Of a stretch of 5,752 bases of DNA, positions 1 through 5,752 are shown one piece after another; position 1 is the first letter of the stretch; each line of letters opens with the position of its first letter. Source of the DNA: Pseudomonadota bacterium (GTDB lineage: Bacteria > Pseudomonadota > Alphaproteobacteria > Acetobacterales > Acetobacteraceae); the NCBI GenBank assembly GCA_021784255.1, contig JAJXSZ010000200.1, positions 1 through 5,752 on the forward strand, in the 5' to 3' direction. Made by a program: the position numbers and the translations under genes. The notes under the pieces are model-generated. The model worked only from the letters and a program-made list of their open reading frames with translations. It ran no database searches and was not told the origin of the DNA.

Positions 1-418
1 GAATCATGGGACGACGGCATCGACCTTGCGCTCGTCGTCGTCGGCTCCGGCAGGCCCGGCTCGGACAAGAGCCCGTGCCAGGGGGGCCGGGGTGAGCGAG
101 GTCGCCTGCTGCCGAAAGCGGATTATCGGCTTTCCCGGTGAATACGCGCGGTCGCCACCCTGGCGTCGCCGAACCCCCGGCCATGTGCCGAAGACCGACG
201 AGGCGCTTGTCGCCGGCGCGCGTCTACGCCAAGGCCCGGCGTCGCCCAGACCGCCTCGACCGCGACCCGCGGCGACACCGACACCGAGGTCTGATGCCTA
301 GAGCCATATCCGACCGGATCGAATCGTCTGGCCGGATTTCTCGCTCTGTAGAACGCAGACTCCAGAGCAACCTGCGATCTGCCGGAGCTGGACCGGCTCC
401 AACGGATCGGAGGTTGCT
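1..418. other. Stretch without a supportable gene, downstream of the kinase
   Basis: I read all six frames and found no recognisable protein family, motif or convincing start. The plus frame from base 1 is open to a stop at 139-141 and could be the tail of a gene entering from the left. A minus frame is open from about 297 down to a stop at 4-6. Neither reads like a known family, and both turn low-complexity (Arg/Pro/Ala-rich) as GC-rich shadows do. The part nearest the kinase (301-420) is less GC-rich than the genes, about 60% by hand count (72 of 120), and contains two hairpins listed separately. I call it intergenic or decayed sequence, without certainty. Confidence 0.5.
308..337 (-). repeat. 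Short stem-loop downstream of the kinase
   Basis: The arms 308-315 (ATCCGACC) and 330-337 (GGCCGGAT) can pair over 8 positions. One of these is a G-U wobble when read on the minus strand and an A/C mismatch on the plus strand. The loop is 14 bases. No T-run follows on the minus strand, so it is not a classic intrinsic terminator for the kinase. The plus-strand side is followed by TTCTC. It may be a secondary 3'-end structure or chance pairing in GC-rich DNA. Confidence 0.35.
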
Positions 419-420
419 CT
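364..420 (-). repeat. 57-base near-perfect hairpin overlapping the kinase stop codon
   Basis: The outer arms are perfect 10-base inverted copies: AGAGCAACCT at 364-373 and AGGTTGCTCT at 411-420. The pairing continues inward through 375-383 with 401-409, and GGAGC (384-388) with GCTCC (396-400). Read as minus-strand RNA, 23 of 25 positions pair (two are G-U), with mismatches only at 374/410 and 380/404, around a 7-base loop. It begins with the last two bases of the kinase TAG (421-419). No T-run follows on the minus strand. It could act as a 3'-end stabilising or termination structure, or be a small palindromic repeat inserted at the end of the gene. No target-site duplication is obvious. Confidence 0.75.
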
Positions 421-1789
421 ACGCCGGTAAGGCGATGCGCGCACGCAGGCCACCCAAGGGACTCGTCTCCAGCACCAGTTCGCCGCCATGCGCGTGTACG
501 ATGTCGCGGGCGATCGCGAGCCCGAGGCCGGTGCCGCCGGTGCCACTTTCGAACGGACGGAACACGCGCTCGCGCCGGTCGGCGGCGATGCCCGGCCCAT
601 CATCGTCCACCGCGACCTCCACTGTCGTTGCATCACGCTTGAGAATCGCCAGCGTGACATGGCGCGCCTGGCGGGTGGCATTATCCACCAGGTTGCGGAT
701 CGCACGCGTCATCGCGTCCGGTCGCAGCGGCACGATCGCCGGCCCCTTGCTGCGATAGGTGATCGCCGGAAAGCCGCGGCGGGTGCGCTCGGCGATATCG
801 GCGAGCAGCGCGTCGAGGTCGACCGGGCGTGCCGTTTCGGATCCCTCGCCTCGCGCGAAGGCGAGATAGCCCGCGATCATCCGCTCCATCTCGGCGATGT
901 CCGCTTCCATTTCGGTGACGTCCGCCCTCGCCGCATCGTTCACCGGCAGCACCGCGAGCCCGAGGCGCAGGCGCGTGAGTGGGGTACGCAGATCATGCGA
1001 AACGCCGGCCAGCATTTCCGTGCGCTGGGCGATAAAGCGGGTGATGCGCGCCTGCATGCGATTGAACGCCACGGCGGCAGCGCGCACCTCGGCCGCGCCC
1101 TCCGGCCGGATCGGAGCCGCGTCGCGGCCTTTGCCGAATGCCTCGGCGGCGACAGCGAGGCGTCGGATCGCGCGGACTTGGATGCGCATGAACAGGGCGG
1201 CGATGGTGAAGAGAAGCGCGCTGGAACCGACCAGCCAGACGACGAAGATGAAGATCGTGCCGGTATAGAGACGTTTGCGCGGTGCGGCGAAACGCAGCAC
1301 GCCATTCGCCACGCGCACGCTGATCAGCACCGATTGGGGATCGGATCGCCAGTCCAGCGAGTAGGGATCGTGCAGCTGGCTCGCGAGGGCGTCGTTGAGC
1401 GCCGCGGCGACCGGGCCAACGAAGGACGGAGCACGCGGCGGCGGCAGGGTGCTGGCGGCGCTGGCTGTGATGCGCAATTCGAATTGCTGCCAGGCGAGGT
1501 CGCGAAGATGCGCTCGCGCCATGGACGAGGGCGCGCGCTCCCACAGATCGGTGAACAGCGTCACCTCACCGGCGATCGACGTGGCAAAGCGGCGCGAGAT
1601 CAGGACCAGGTGGCTGCCATAGTAGATCTGCAACGCGATCGCGAGCACCAGCACGAGCGGAGCGAGGATGATCAGCAGCGACCGGCCGAGCAGGGAGCGC
1701 GGCAGGACGCGCTTGACGACGCGGCTTTGCGGCGGCAGCAGGGCGACGCGCATGCGCAAGACATAGCGCGCCGGCAGCGGCGTTGCCAT
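419..1789 (-). CDS. EnvZ-like membrane sensor histidine kinase
   Basis: Inner-membrane two-component sensor kinase of 456 residues. It should autophosphorylate on His and pass the phosphate to a response regulator. Visible parts: a basic N-terminus, TM1 at about 35-57, a periplasmic domain at about 58-175 with no recognised ligand fold, TM2 at about 176-199, HAMP at about 200-252, a dimerisation/His box SHDLRTP with phospho-acceptor H265, an N box with N366 and N370, G1 DDDGPG at 395-400, an F box FRPFESG at 410-416, and G2 GTGLGLAIA at 419-427. All catalytic motifs are intact. The His-box context AGVSHDLRTPLTRLRL is typical of the EnvZ group. I chose the ATG at 1789 because the frame further upstream runs inside the previous gene; the ATG at 1753 is an alternative, and neither has a strong ribosome site. 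It follows the unknown gene by 23 bases, a likely operon. No cognate regulator is in the window. The stop lies inside a long hairpin. Confidence 0.95.
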   Translation of the reverse strand: MATPLPARYVLRMRVALLPPQSRVVKRVLPRSLLGRSLLIILAPLVLVLAIALQIYYGSHLVLISRRFATSIAGEVTLFTDLWERAPSSMARAHLRDLAWQQFELRITASAASTLPPPRAPSFVGPVAAALNDALASQLHDPYSLDWRSDPQSVLISVRVANGVLRFAAPRKRLYTGTIFIFVVWLVGSSALLFTIAALFMRIQVRAIRRLAVAAEAFGKGRDAAPIRPEGAAEVRAAAVAFNRMQARITRFIAQRTEMLAGVSHDLRTPLTRLRLGLAVLPVNDAARADVTEMEADIAEMERMIAGYLAFARGEGSETARPVDLDALLADIAERTRRGFPAITYRSKGPAIVPLRPDAMTRAIRNLVDNATRQARHVTLAILKRDATTVEVAVDDDGPGIAADRRERVFRPFESGTGGTGLGLAIARDIVHAHGGELVLETSPLGGLRARIALPA

Positions 1790-1812
1790 CTCGCGCCGCC
1801 CGGGCCGCGCGG

Positions 1813-2967
1813 TCAGATCGAGGACAGGATCGAAGGCGCGAGTGCGGCAGCCTTGGCCGCCGGGTGGCTCGGGTTGCGGAAGCGCAGCTCGCCCTCCGGC
1901 ACGGCACCCGTCGCCGCGAAGAGTTCGAGGCGCGAGCAGCAGGAAACGGCAACCACCGCGCGGGCTTCCCGGCGGGTCAGGAACTGCCGCGCCTCGACCT
2001 CGAGTTCGAGCCGCTCGTGCAGCCCGCGCCATTCCCGCGCGTCCGTGTCCTCGACCAGGACCGCAAGGATCCCCGGCCGCGTGCCGGACAGCCGCGCCGG
2101 CGCCAGGGCGGCGAGGCGGCGATGGATCGCTGCGGAGATCTCGTCCTCCCGCCCGGCGCGCGCGGCCATGACCAGCACGCTGCCGCCGGCGTTGGTCAGC
2201 GCCAGATGCGCCTGCTCGCCGAATGCCTCGCGCACGGTGCGCAGGAGCCCGGCCTCGCCGGCCTGGCTCGCCGCCAGCATCAGCGGGTCGAGCCGCAGCA
2301 CCGCGGCTTCGTCGTGGTCGCTGCGCCGTTGCGAGGCGAGCATGTCGCGGATGCGTGCGTGCAGCGCCGGCAGCGAAGCGTCGGCGACGCGCAGGCCCTG
2401 CGGCAGCGTGAGTTTGAGCAGATAGCGGCCGGGATGCGCGGCGAGCCAGGTCTGCAGATCGGGGTCCACCTGGTCCACGAGCCGTACCCAGGCGCCGCGA
2501 TGCACCTCCCGCCCGTCTTCGGCGGAGACGACATCGCAGACGATTTCCGCCTCGATCCCGGCGCGTGTGATCAGCAGATCGTGGCGCTCGCCCGCCAGCC
2601 CGGTGAAGCGCACCTCGAAGCCGCGGGCGCGCTGGAGGGCGGCGGTGCGCAGCAGATGGAACAGCGGCACCAGGGTGGAGTCGCCATCCAGGCTGTCACG
2701 CACCATCCCGCGCAGTCGGTTCCGGGCGTCCAGCGGCAAGCCCCGTGCCAGCACCACCGCATCCTGTGCCAGCGCCGCGATGGCTCGCTCATGCGGGCCC
2801 GCTTCGGCTCCGCCGGCAAGACGGTCGAGGATGAACTCGATCGCGTGGTGGGCGATGAGACGGCGTCCCGCCCGGCCGGAAGCGGCGCGGGTGCGCAGCG
2901 CTTTCAGCCGCGCACGCCACAGGCGCGGGCCGGCGAGGTCCAGGAACGCTGCCGATTGCTGGGACAT
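1813..2967 (-). CDS. Unrecognised 384-residue protein upstream of the kinase, possible degenerate PD-(D/E)XK-like core
   Basis: Soluble protein with no signal peptide or membrane segment, starting MSQQSAAF. I cannot name the family. Residues 1-110 are basic and appear helical. The middle has a probable beta-strand core: GFEVRFTGL (116-124), RHDLLITRAGIEAEIVCD (128-145), then SAEDGREVHR (148-157). A D...E-x-K followed by S-x-D-x-GR-x-I-H-R is a pattern I associate with PD-(D/E)XK-type uncharacterised proteins. Here D130 and E141 are present, but the position expected to hold the catalytic Lys appears to be D145, so nuclease activity is doubtful. That reading is inference. The C-terminal half is alpha/beta, with a hydrophobic strand RPGILAVLVED (297-307) and a double Cys at 343-344. 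The start at 2967 fits the point where compositionally odd residues give way to ordinary protein; no strong ribosome site is visible. It is probably co-transcribed with the kinase. Confidence 0.82.
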   Translation of the reverse strand: MSQQSAAFLDLAGPRLWRARLKALRTRAASGRAGRRLIAHHAIEFILDRLAGGAEAGPHERAIAALAQDAVVLARGLPLDARNRLRGMVRDSLDGDSTLVPLFHLLRTAALQRARGFEVRFTGLAGERHDLLITRAGIEAEIVCDVVSAEDGREVHRGAWVRLVDQVDPDLQTWLAAHPGRYLLKLTLPQGLRVADASLPALHARIRDMLASQRRSDHDEAAVLRLDPLMLAASQAGEAGLLRTVREAFGEQAHLALTNAGGSVLVMAARAGREDEISAAIHRRLAALAPARLSGTRPGILAVLVEDTDAREWRGLHERLELEVEARQFLTRREARAVVAVSCCSRLELFAATGAVPEGELRFRNPSHPAAKAAALAPSILSSI

Positions 2968-3217
2968 CAGGCGTGGGTTTTTGCCATCACCGGCCCGGGC
3001 GGTCCAGCGTCCCGTGCCAGGGCGGCGTTCGGCGCCGCGGTGCGCAAATCCGTCGCGGTCCGTCGGCGTGGCCGCGCTCGGCTGCGCGGCGCGGGCCGCC
3101 GCGGGCGGTCGCGTTGATGTCTGGGCGGCGGGGAGGGGGAATGTGCCCAAGAAGGCAGGCCAGCTGCGCGGGTCGGGATGCGGTGCTTCGCGCGGTGCTG
3201 CGTGTTAGCGTCGCCGG
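2968..3217. promoter_or_regulatory. Divergent spacer between the unknown-kinase operon and the hydrolase
   Basis: This 250-base stretch lies between two genes that read away from each other, so promoters for both should be here. It is extremely GC-rich. I found no convincing -35/-10 pair on either strand and no operator-like palindrome beyond short GC-rich ones such as GCCCGGGC at 2993-3000. The open frames crossing it are Arg/Pro-rich and not protein-like. Its regulatory role is inferred from gene orientation only. Confidence 0.45.
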
Positions 3218-4051
3218 ATGGACCATGATCCCGCTCGCGAAGATCCCGCGCTCGAAGCGGAATACGACAACCGCGCCAAGGTTCCAGGCTTCCCCGCCAT
3301 CCTGGCCCGCTGGCAGGCGGAGGCCGCCGCATTTCGCGCCACCTGGACCGAGGCCGAGACCGGCATCGCCTATGGCCCCTCCGAGCGCACGAAGCTCGAC
3401 CTGTTCTGGCCGAATGAGCGGCGCGATGCGCGCATCGCGATGTTCATCCACGGCGGCTACTGGCAGGGCATGGACCGAGCCTTCTCCAGCCACCTGGCGC
3501 GCGGTCTGCTCGCGCACGGGGTGGCGGTCGCCATGCCCTCCTATGACCTGTGCCCGAACGTCACGCTGGCGGTCATCGTCGAGCAAATGCGCACGTGCGC
3601 CGGGTTTCTCGCGCGCCGCCATGGCGCGCCCATCCTCGCCGCGGGACATTCCGCGGGCGGGCATCTCGCGGCGATGATCATGGCCGCAGGCTGGCCGGAA
3701 CGCGGCTTCCCCGCGCATCCCGCGCCGCAGGCATTGGCGCTTTCCGGCCTGTTCGACCTGGTGCCGCTGGTGCGCACCAGCGTCAACCGCGCGCTGCGTA
3801 TGGATCCCGAGACCGCCCGCGCGCTCTCACCGGCGCTGCTGGCGGCACCGGGCGGGCACATCCATGCCATGGTCGGCGGACTGGAGGGCAGGGAATACGA
3901 ACGCCAATCGTGCGCCATCGCCAGCGCCTGGGGCGGCACGTCGGCGGTGCTGCCAGACCACGATCATTTCACGATCGTTGCGGAACTGGCGGATCCGGAC
4001 AGCGCCGTCGTGCGCACGGCGCTCGAGCTGATGCCCCGGCGGGCGGGCTGA
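3218..4051 (+). CDS. Alpha/beta hydrolase, arylformamidase (kynurenine formamidase)-like
   Basis: Cytoplasmic hydrolase of 277 residues, without signal peptide. Relatives with HGGYWQ near the N-terminal third include arylformamidases, which hydrolyse N-formyl-kynurenine, and related carboxylesterases. Seen here: an N-terminal segment EAEYDNRAKVPGF (13-25) typical of the group, the oxyanion-hole motif HGGYWQ (78-83), the nucleophile elbow GHSAGGHL (143-150) with Ser145, and a late His in DHDHF (247-251), probably His250. The acid is less clear: in the segment GGLEGREYERQS (220-231), where relatives have an Asp/Glu before an EF..RQ motif, Glu223 is the best candidate. The ATG at 3218 is the first possible start after an in-frame stop at 3206-3208; no Shine-Dalgarno site is evident. 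No kynurenine-pathway genes are nearby, so the substrate is unknown. The family call is firm and the substrate class is only a suggestion. Confidence 0.92.
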   Translation: MDHDPAREDPALEAEYDNRAKVPGFPAILARWQAEAAAFRATWTEAETGIAYGPSERTKLDLFWPNERRDARIAMFIHGGYWQGMDRAFSSHLARGLLAHGVAVAMPSYDLCPNVTLAVIVEQMRTCAGFLARRHGAPILAAGHSAGGHLAAMIMAAGWPERGFPAHPAPQALALSGLFDLVPLVRTSVNRALRMDPETARALSPALLAAPGGHIHAMVGGLEGREYERQSCAIASAWGGTSAVLPDHDHFTIVAELADPDSAVVRTALELMPRRAG

Positions 4052-4087
4052 AACGAGCCCCCGGTCGCGCGCAGCCCGGCATCGGGC
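4045..4087. terminator. Possible hairpins between convergent genes
   Basis: Two short stems lie between the convergent hydrolase and reductase genes. GGGCT (4045-4049) pairs with AGCCC (4056-4060) across the hydrolase stop, and GCCCG (4074-4078) pairs with CGGGC (4083-4087) around a 4-base loop. Neither is followed by a T-run on either strand. Shared termination is plausible from position, but five-base GC stems are common by chance in such DNA. Confidence 0.25.
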
Positions 4088-4107
4088 CCGCGGCGGAAAG
4101 CCGGCGC

Positions 4108-4836
4108 CTAATACGTCGCGCGTCCGCCGGAACAGTCGAACACGGCGCCCGTGGAGAAGCTCGCCTCCTCGCTCGCGAGCCAGCACACCAGGCTGGCGAC
4201 TTCCTGCGTGGTGCCGAAGCGGCCCAGCGGGATCTTGCCGAGCATGAAGGCAATCTGGTCCTTGCTCATCTGCGAGAACAGCGGTGTCTCCACCGCGGCG
4301 GGGGCGACCGCGTTCACGCGGATTCCGGTATTGGCCAGCTCCTTGCCGAGCGACTTGGTCAAGGCGATCACCGCCGCCTTGGAGGCGGAATAGGCACAGG
4401 CGTTCGGGTTGCCTTCCTTGCCGGCAATGGAGGCGATGTTGACGATCCGGCCCCAGCCGCCTTTCAGCATCGCCGGCACCACGGCGCGGTTGGTGAGGAA
4501 CACGCCGTCCGCGTTCACCGCCATGACCTGTCGCCAGGCGGCGACGGGGTATTCCCAGGTCGGCCCGTTCGGCCCGGTGATGCCGGCCGAGGCGACCAGG
4601 ATGTCGATGCCGCCGAGCGCCGCTTCGGTTGCCGCGGTGGCGCGCGCCACGGCCGCCTCGTCCGTCACGTCCACCGCCTCGCGGTGCCCCATGTGGCTGC
4701 GTGCCAAGGCGCCGACATCGCGGTCCCAGAGTGCGACCGCCGCGCCGTCCGCTGCCAGGCGCGCGGCTATCACCGCGCCGATGCCCGACGCGCCTCCCGT
4801 GATCACCGCGCGTCGCCCCGCAAACCGCCCCGCCAT
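4108..4836 (-). CDS. Short-chain dehydrogenase/reductase (SDR), classical FabG-like
   Basis: Classical SDR of 242 residues (the family is usually about 250), a cytoplasmic NAD(P)-dependent oxidoreductase. Seen: cofactor loop TGGASGIG (13-20); acidic Asp38 in LWDRD after the second strand, which in this family favours NAD over NADP; ASAG (82-85) in place of the usual NNAG; and the full catalytic set Asn109, Ser136, Tyr149 and Lys153 (YSASK at 149-153). The C-terminus ends SGGRATY, an ending I associate with sugar-acid and FabG-annotated SDRs such as 2-keto-3-deoxy-L-rhamnonate dehydrogenase; that is recollection, and the substrate remains open. ATGs exist at 4866, 4842 and 4836. I chose 4836 because GAGGGGA sits six bases upstream of it, whereas the same site touches the 4842 ATG directly. 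It is a single gene, divergent from the peptidase and convergent with the hydrolase. Confidence 0.95.
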   Translation of the reverse strand: MAGRFAGRRAVITGGASGIGAVIAARLAADGAAVALWDRDVGALARSHMGHREAVDVTDEAAVARATAATEAALGGIDILVASAGITGPNGPTWEYPVAAWRQVMAVNADGVFLTNRAVVPAMLKGGWGRIVNIASIAGKEGNPNACAYSASKAAVIALTKSLGKELANTGIRVNAVAPAAVETPLFSQMSKDQIAFMLGKIPLGRFGTTQEVASLVCWLASEEASFSTGAVFDCSGGRATY

Positions 4837-4842
4837 CGCCAT

Positions 4843-4849
4843 TCCCCTC
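4843..4849 (-). promoter_or_regulatory. Ribosome binding site deciding the SDR start
   Basis: GAGGGGA on the minus strand ends six bases before the ATG at 4836, a normal spacing. It abuts the ATG at 4842 with no spacing and lies inside the coding frame of the ATG at 4866. It is the clearest Shine-Dalgarno sequence in the window and argues for the shortest SDR form. Confidence 0.65.
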
Positions 4850-4993
4850 GCTTGCCGGGGGATCATGCCAGCAGGCCAGGTCGTTTCCTATGCCCCCGGC
4901 GGGTTGCCCAAGCCGGCCTACTCCGCCGCGGCGACGGCCTTCGAGCGAATCCGCCGGCACGGTCGGGGCCGCTGCTGCCTGCCCGTTGCACGC

Positions 4994-5015
4994 CGGGATC
5001 GCAGATTCGATCCCG
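4994..5015. promoter_or_regulatory. 8+8 palindrome, candidate operator
   Basis: CGGGATCG (4994-5001) and CGATCCCG (5008-5015) are perfect inverted copies separated by CAGATT. The site lies about 60 bases before the peptidase start and about 160 before the SDR start, within the divergent spacer. Its size and symmetry suit a dimeric repressor operator. A short RNA hairpin in the peptidase leader is the other reading. No regulator gene is in the window. Confidence 0.45.
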
Positions 5016-5074
5016 CGGGGGTTGCCAGCGCCGCGTGACCGGCGATGCTGGCGCCACCACCTCCGGGGTCCGCC

Positions 5075-5752
5075 ATGCCGCTGCCGCACGATTTCGCCCG
5101 CCTCACCTCGATCAGCACGCCGGTGTGGTCGCGCGACGGCGGCACGCTGTATCATCTGCGTGGCGGCGGCCTGCCTCAGGTCTGGGCGATGGACGCCGAT
5201 GGCGGGAACGCACGCCGGCTCAGCGACCACGCGGAAAAGGTCGCCTTTCTCCGTCGCGCGCCGCAGGATGAGCGCCTGATCTGGGGCATCGATGCCGGCG
5301 GTGACGAGCGCCAGCAATTCTGGCTGCTGGAGCCCGGCCGCCGGCCGCGGCCGCTCACCGAAAGCCACTCGGTGACGCACGATTTCGGCGCTTTTTCGCC
5401 GGACGGCATGCGCATCGCCTATACCGCCAATGACCGTAGCGAAGCCGTCTTCGATGTGCTGGTGACGGAACTCGCAACGGGCACTGCGAGGCGTTTGATG
5501 CGCCGCGACGAGGGGGCGTGCTCCGTGACGGCCTGGCGGCCGGATGGTGCCGTGCTTGCCGTCATCGAGGATCGTTCCGCCTCCGACCAGCGCGTGCACC
5601 TGCTCGACGTCGCGGCCGGCACGGCGCGCGAACTGCCGCGGCGTGGCCCCACCCGTTATGGCGCCGTGCGTTGGGCCGGCAGCACGCTCATGGCGATCAC
5701 CGATACGGGCGGCGCCGACTTCCTGCGCCTGTGCGCTATCGATCCGGTGAGC
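5075..5752 (+). CDS. S9 family peptidase (prolyl oligopeptidase type), N-terminal propeller part, cut by window end
   Basis: The first 226 residues of a protein that stays open to the window edge. Family members cleave peptides with a C-terminal alpha/beta-hydrolase domain gated by an N-terminal beta-propeller; only the propeller is present here, so the Ser-Asp-His triad cannot be checked. Blade-like repeats are visible: VWSRDGGTLYHLRG (17-30) with QVWAMDADGG (35-44), LIWGIDAGGDERQQFWLL (68-85), FSPDGMRIAYTAND (107-120) with FDVLVTELATG (126-136), and WRPDGAVLAVIED (154-166) with VHLLDVAAG (174-182). The S/R-PDG turns are typical of TolB/WD40-like S9 propellers. There is no signal peptide, so it is probably cytoplasmic. 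The ATG at 5075 fits the MPLPHDF-type start of relatives; an in-frame ATG at 5045, after a stop at 5036-5038, would add ten Pro-rich residues. A weak GGGG lies eight bases before 5075. Confidence 0.9.
   Translation, partial: MPLPHDFARLTSISTPVWSRDGGTLYHLRGGGLPQVWAMDADGGNARRLSDHAEKVAFLRRAPQDERLIWGIDAGGDERQQFWLLEPGRRPRPLTESHSVTHDFGAFSPDGMRIAYTANDRSEAVFDVLVTELATGTARRLMRRDEGACSVTAWRPDGAVLAVIEDRSASDQRVHLLDVAAGTARELPRRGPTRYGAVRWAGSTLMAITDTGGADFLRLCAIDPVS

Larger units (their letters stand above)
4837..5074. promoter_or_regulatory. Divergent spacer between the SDR and the S9 peptidase
   Basis: About 238 bases lie between two genes that read outward, so promoters for both are expected here. It contains the SDR ribosome site (4843-4849) and a palindrome (4994-5015), listed separately. 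I could not identify a convincing -35/-10 pair on either strand. Confidence 0.45.

Noticed and set aside
31..42. Short CGT/CTC triplet run
   Set aside because: Only about four units in GC-rich DNA; not a meaningful tandem repeat.
1790..2032. 81-residue N-terminal extension of the kinase
   Set aside because: It overlaps the coding region of the upstream gene in another frame and reads as Arg/Ala/Gly-rich shadow sequence before the basic N-terminus and TM1.
488..2425. 645-codon open frame on the plus strand across the kinase and unknown gene
   Set aside because: It lies antisense to a kinase with intact motifs, its translation is Arg/Gln/Asp-rich and resembles no family, and long antisense frames are expected in very GC-rich genes.
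3114..3142. TTGATG as a -35 box for the hydrolase
   Set aside because: No acceptable -10 hexamer lies at the right distance, only GC-rich or GAATGT-like sequence.
2968..3150. 61-residue N-terminal extension of the unknown protein
   Set aside because: Codons before 2967 encode a low-complexity Ala/Arg/Pro-rich stretch unlike the protein that follows, so the shorter start was preferred.
2967..3332. 121-codon minus-strand frame whose TGA overlaps the ATG of the unknown gene
   Set aside because: The TGATG overlap looks operon-like, but the protein is Arg/Pro-rich, antisense to the hydrolase start, and has no family resemblance.
3550..5271. 573-codon plus-strand open frame through the hydrolase, SDR and spacer
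   Set aside because: It is out of frame with the hydrolase and peptidase, antisense to the SDR, and low in recognisable motifs.
3827..5599. 590-codon minus-strand open frame spanning four genes and spacers
   Set aside because: It overlaps the SDR in another frame on the same strand and is antisense to the hydrolase and peptidase; the composition is Arg/Gly-rich with no domain.

Overview
This window is very GC-rich and shows the codon pattern of a high-GC alphaproteobacterium. The EnvZ-type kinase and the other proteins look most like those of Rhodospirillales/Acetobacteraceae, but that placement rests on recognition of protein style, not on a search. It holds five supportable protein genes, one of them cut by the right edge. 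I see no rRNA, tRNA, CRISPR array or recognisable transposase.

Layout. Positions 1-418 hold no gene I can support, but two hairpins lie at 308-337 and 364-420. The second is a long near-perfect inverted repeat that starts inside the stop codon of the kinase. From 419 to 2967, on the minus strand, lies a probable two-gene operon: an unrecognised 384-residue protein (1813-2967), then 23 bases downstream an EnvZ-like membrane sensor histidine kinase (419-1789). No response regulator gene is in the window. A 250-base divergent spacer (2968-3217) separates this operon from a plus-strand alpha/beta hydrolase of the arylformamidase-like group (3218-4051). That gene converges, across 56 bases, on a minus-strand short-chain dehydrogenase/reductase (4108-4836). 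A second divergent spacer (4837-5074), carrying an 8+8 palindrome at 4994-5015, separates the SDR from the start of a plus-strand S9 (prolyl oligopeptidase-type) peptidase that leaves the window (5075 onward).

How the parts relate. The only same-strand pair with tight spacing is the unknown protein plus the kinase. This is unusual because EnvZ-type kinases normally sit beside an OmpR-type regulator. The hydrolase, reductase and peptidase are separate transcription units of metabolic or housekeeping type and show no obvious shared pathway. The region reads mostly as ordinary chromosome. The points worth a second look are the long hairpin at the kinase 3' end, the kinase without a regulator, the unrecognised protein with a possible degenerate nuclease-like core, and the palindrome upstream of the peptidase.
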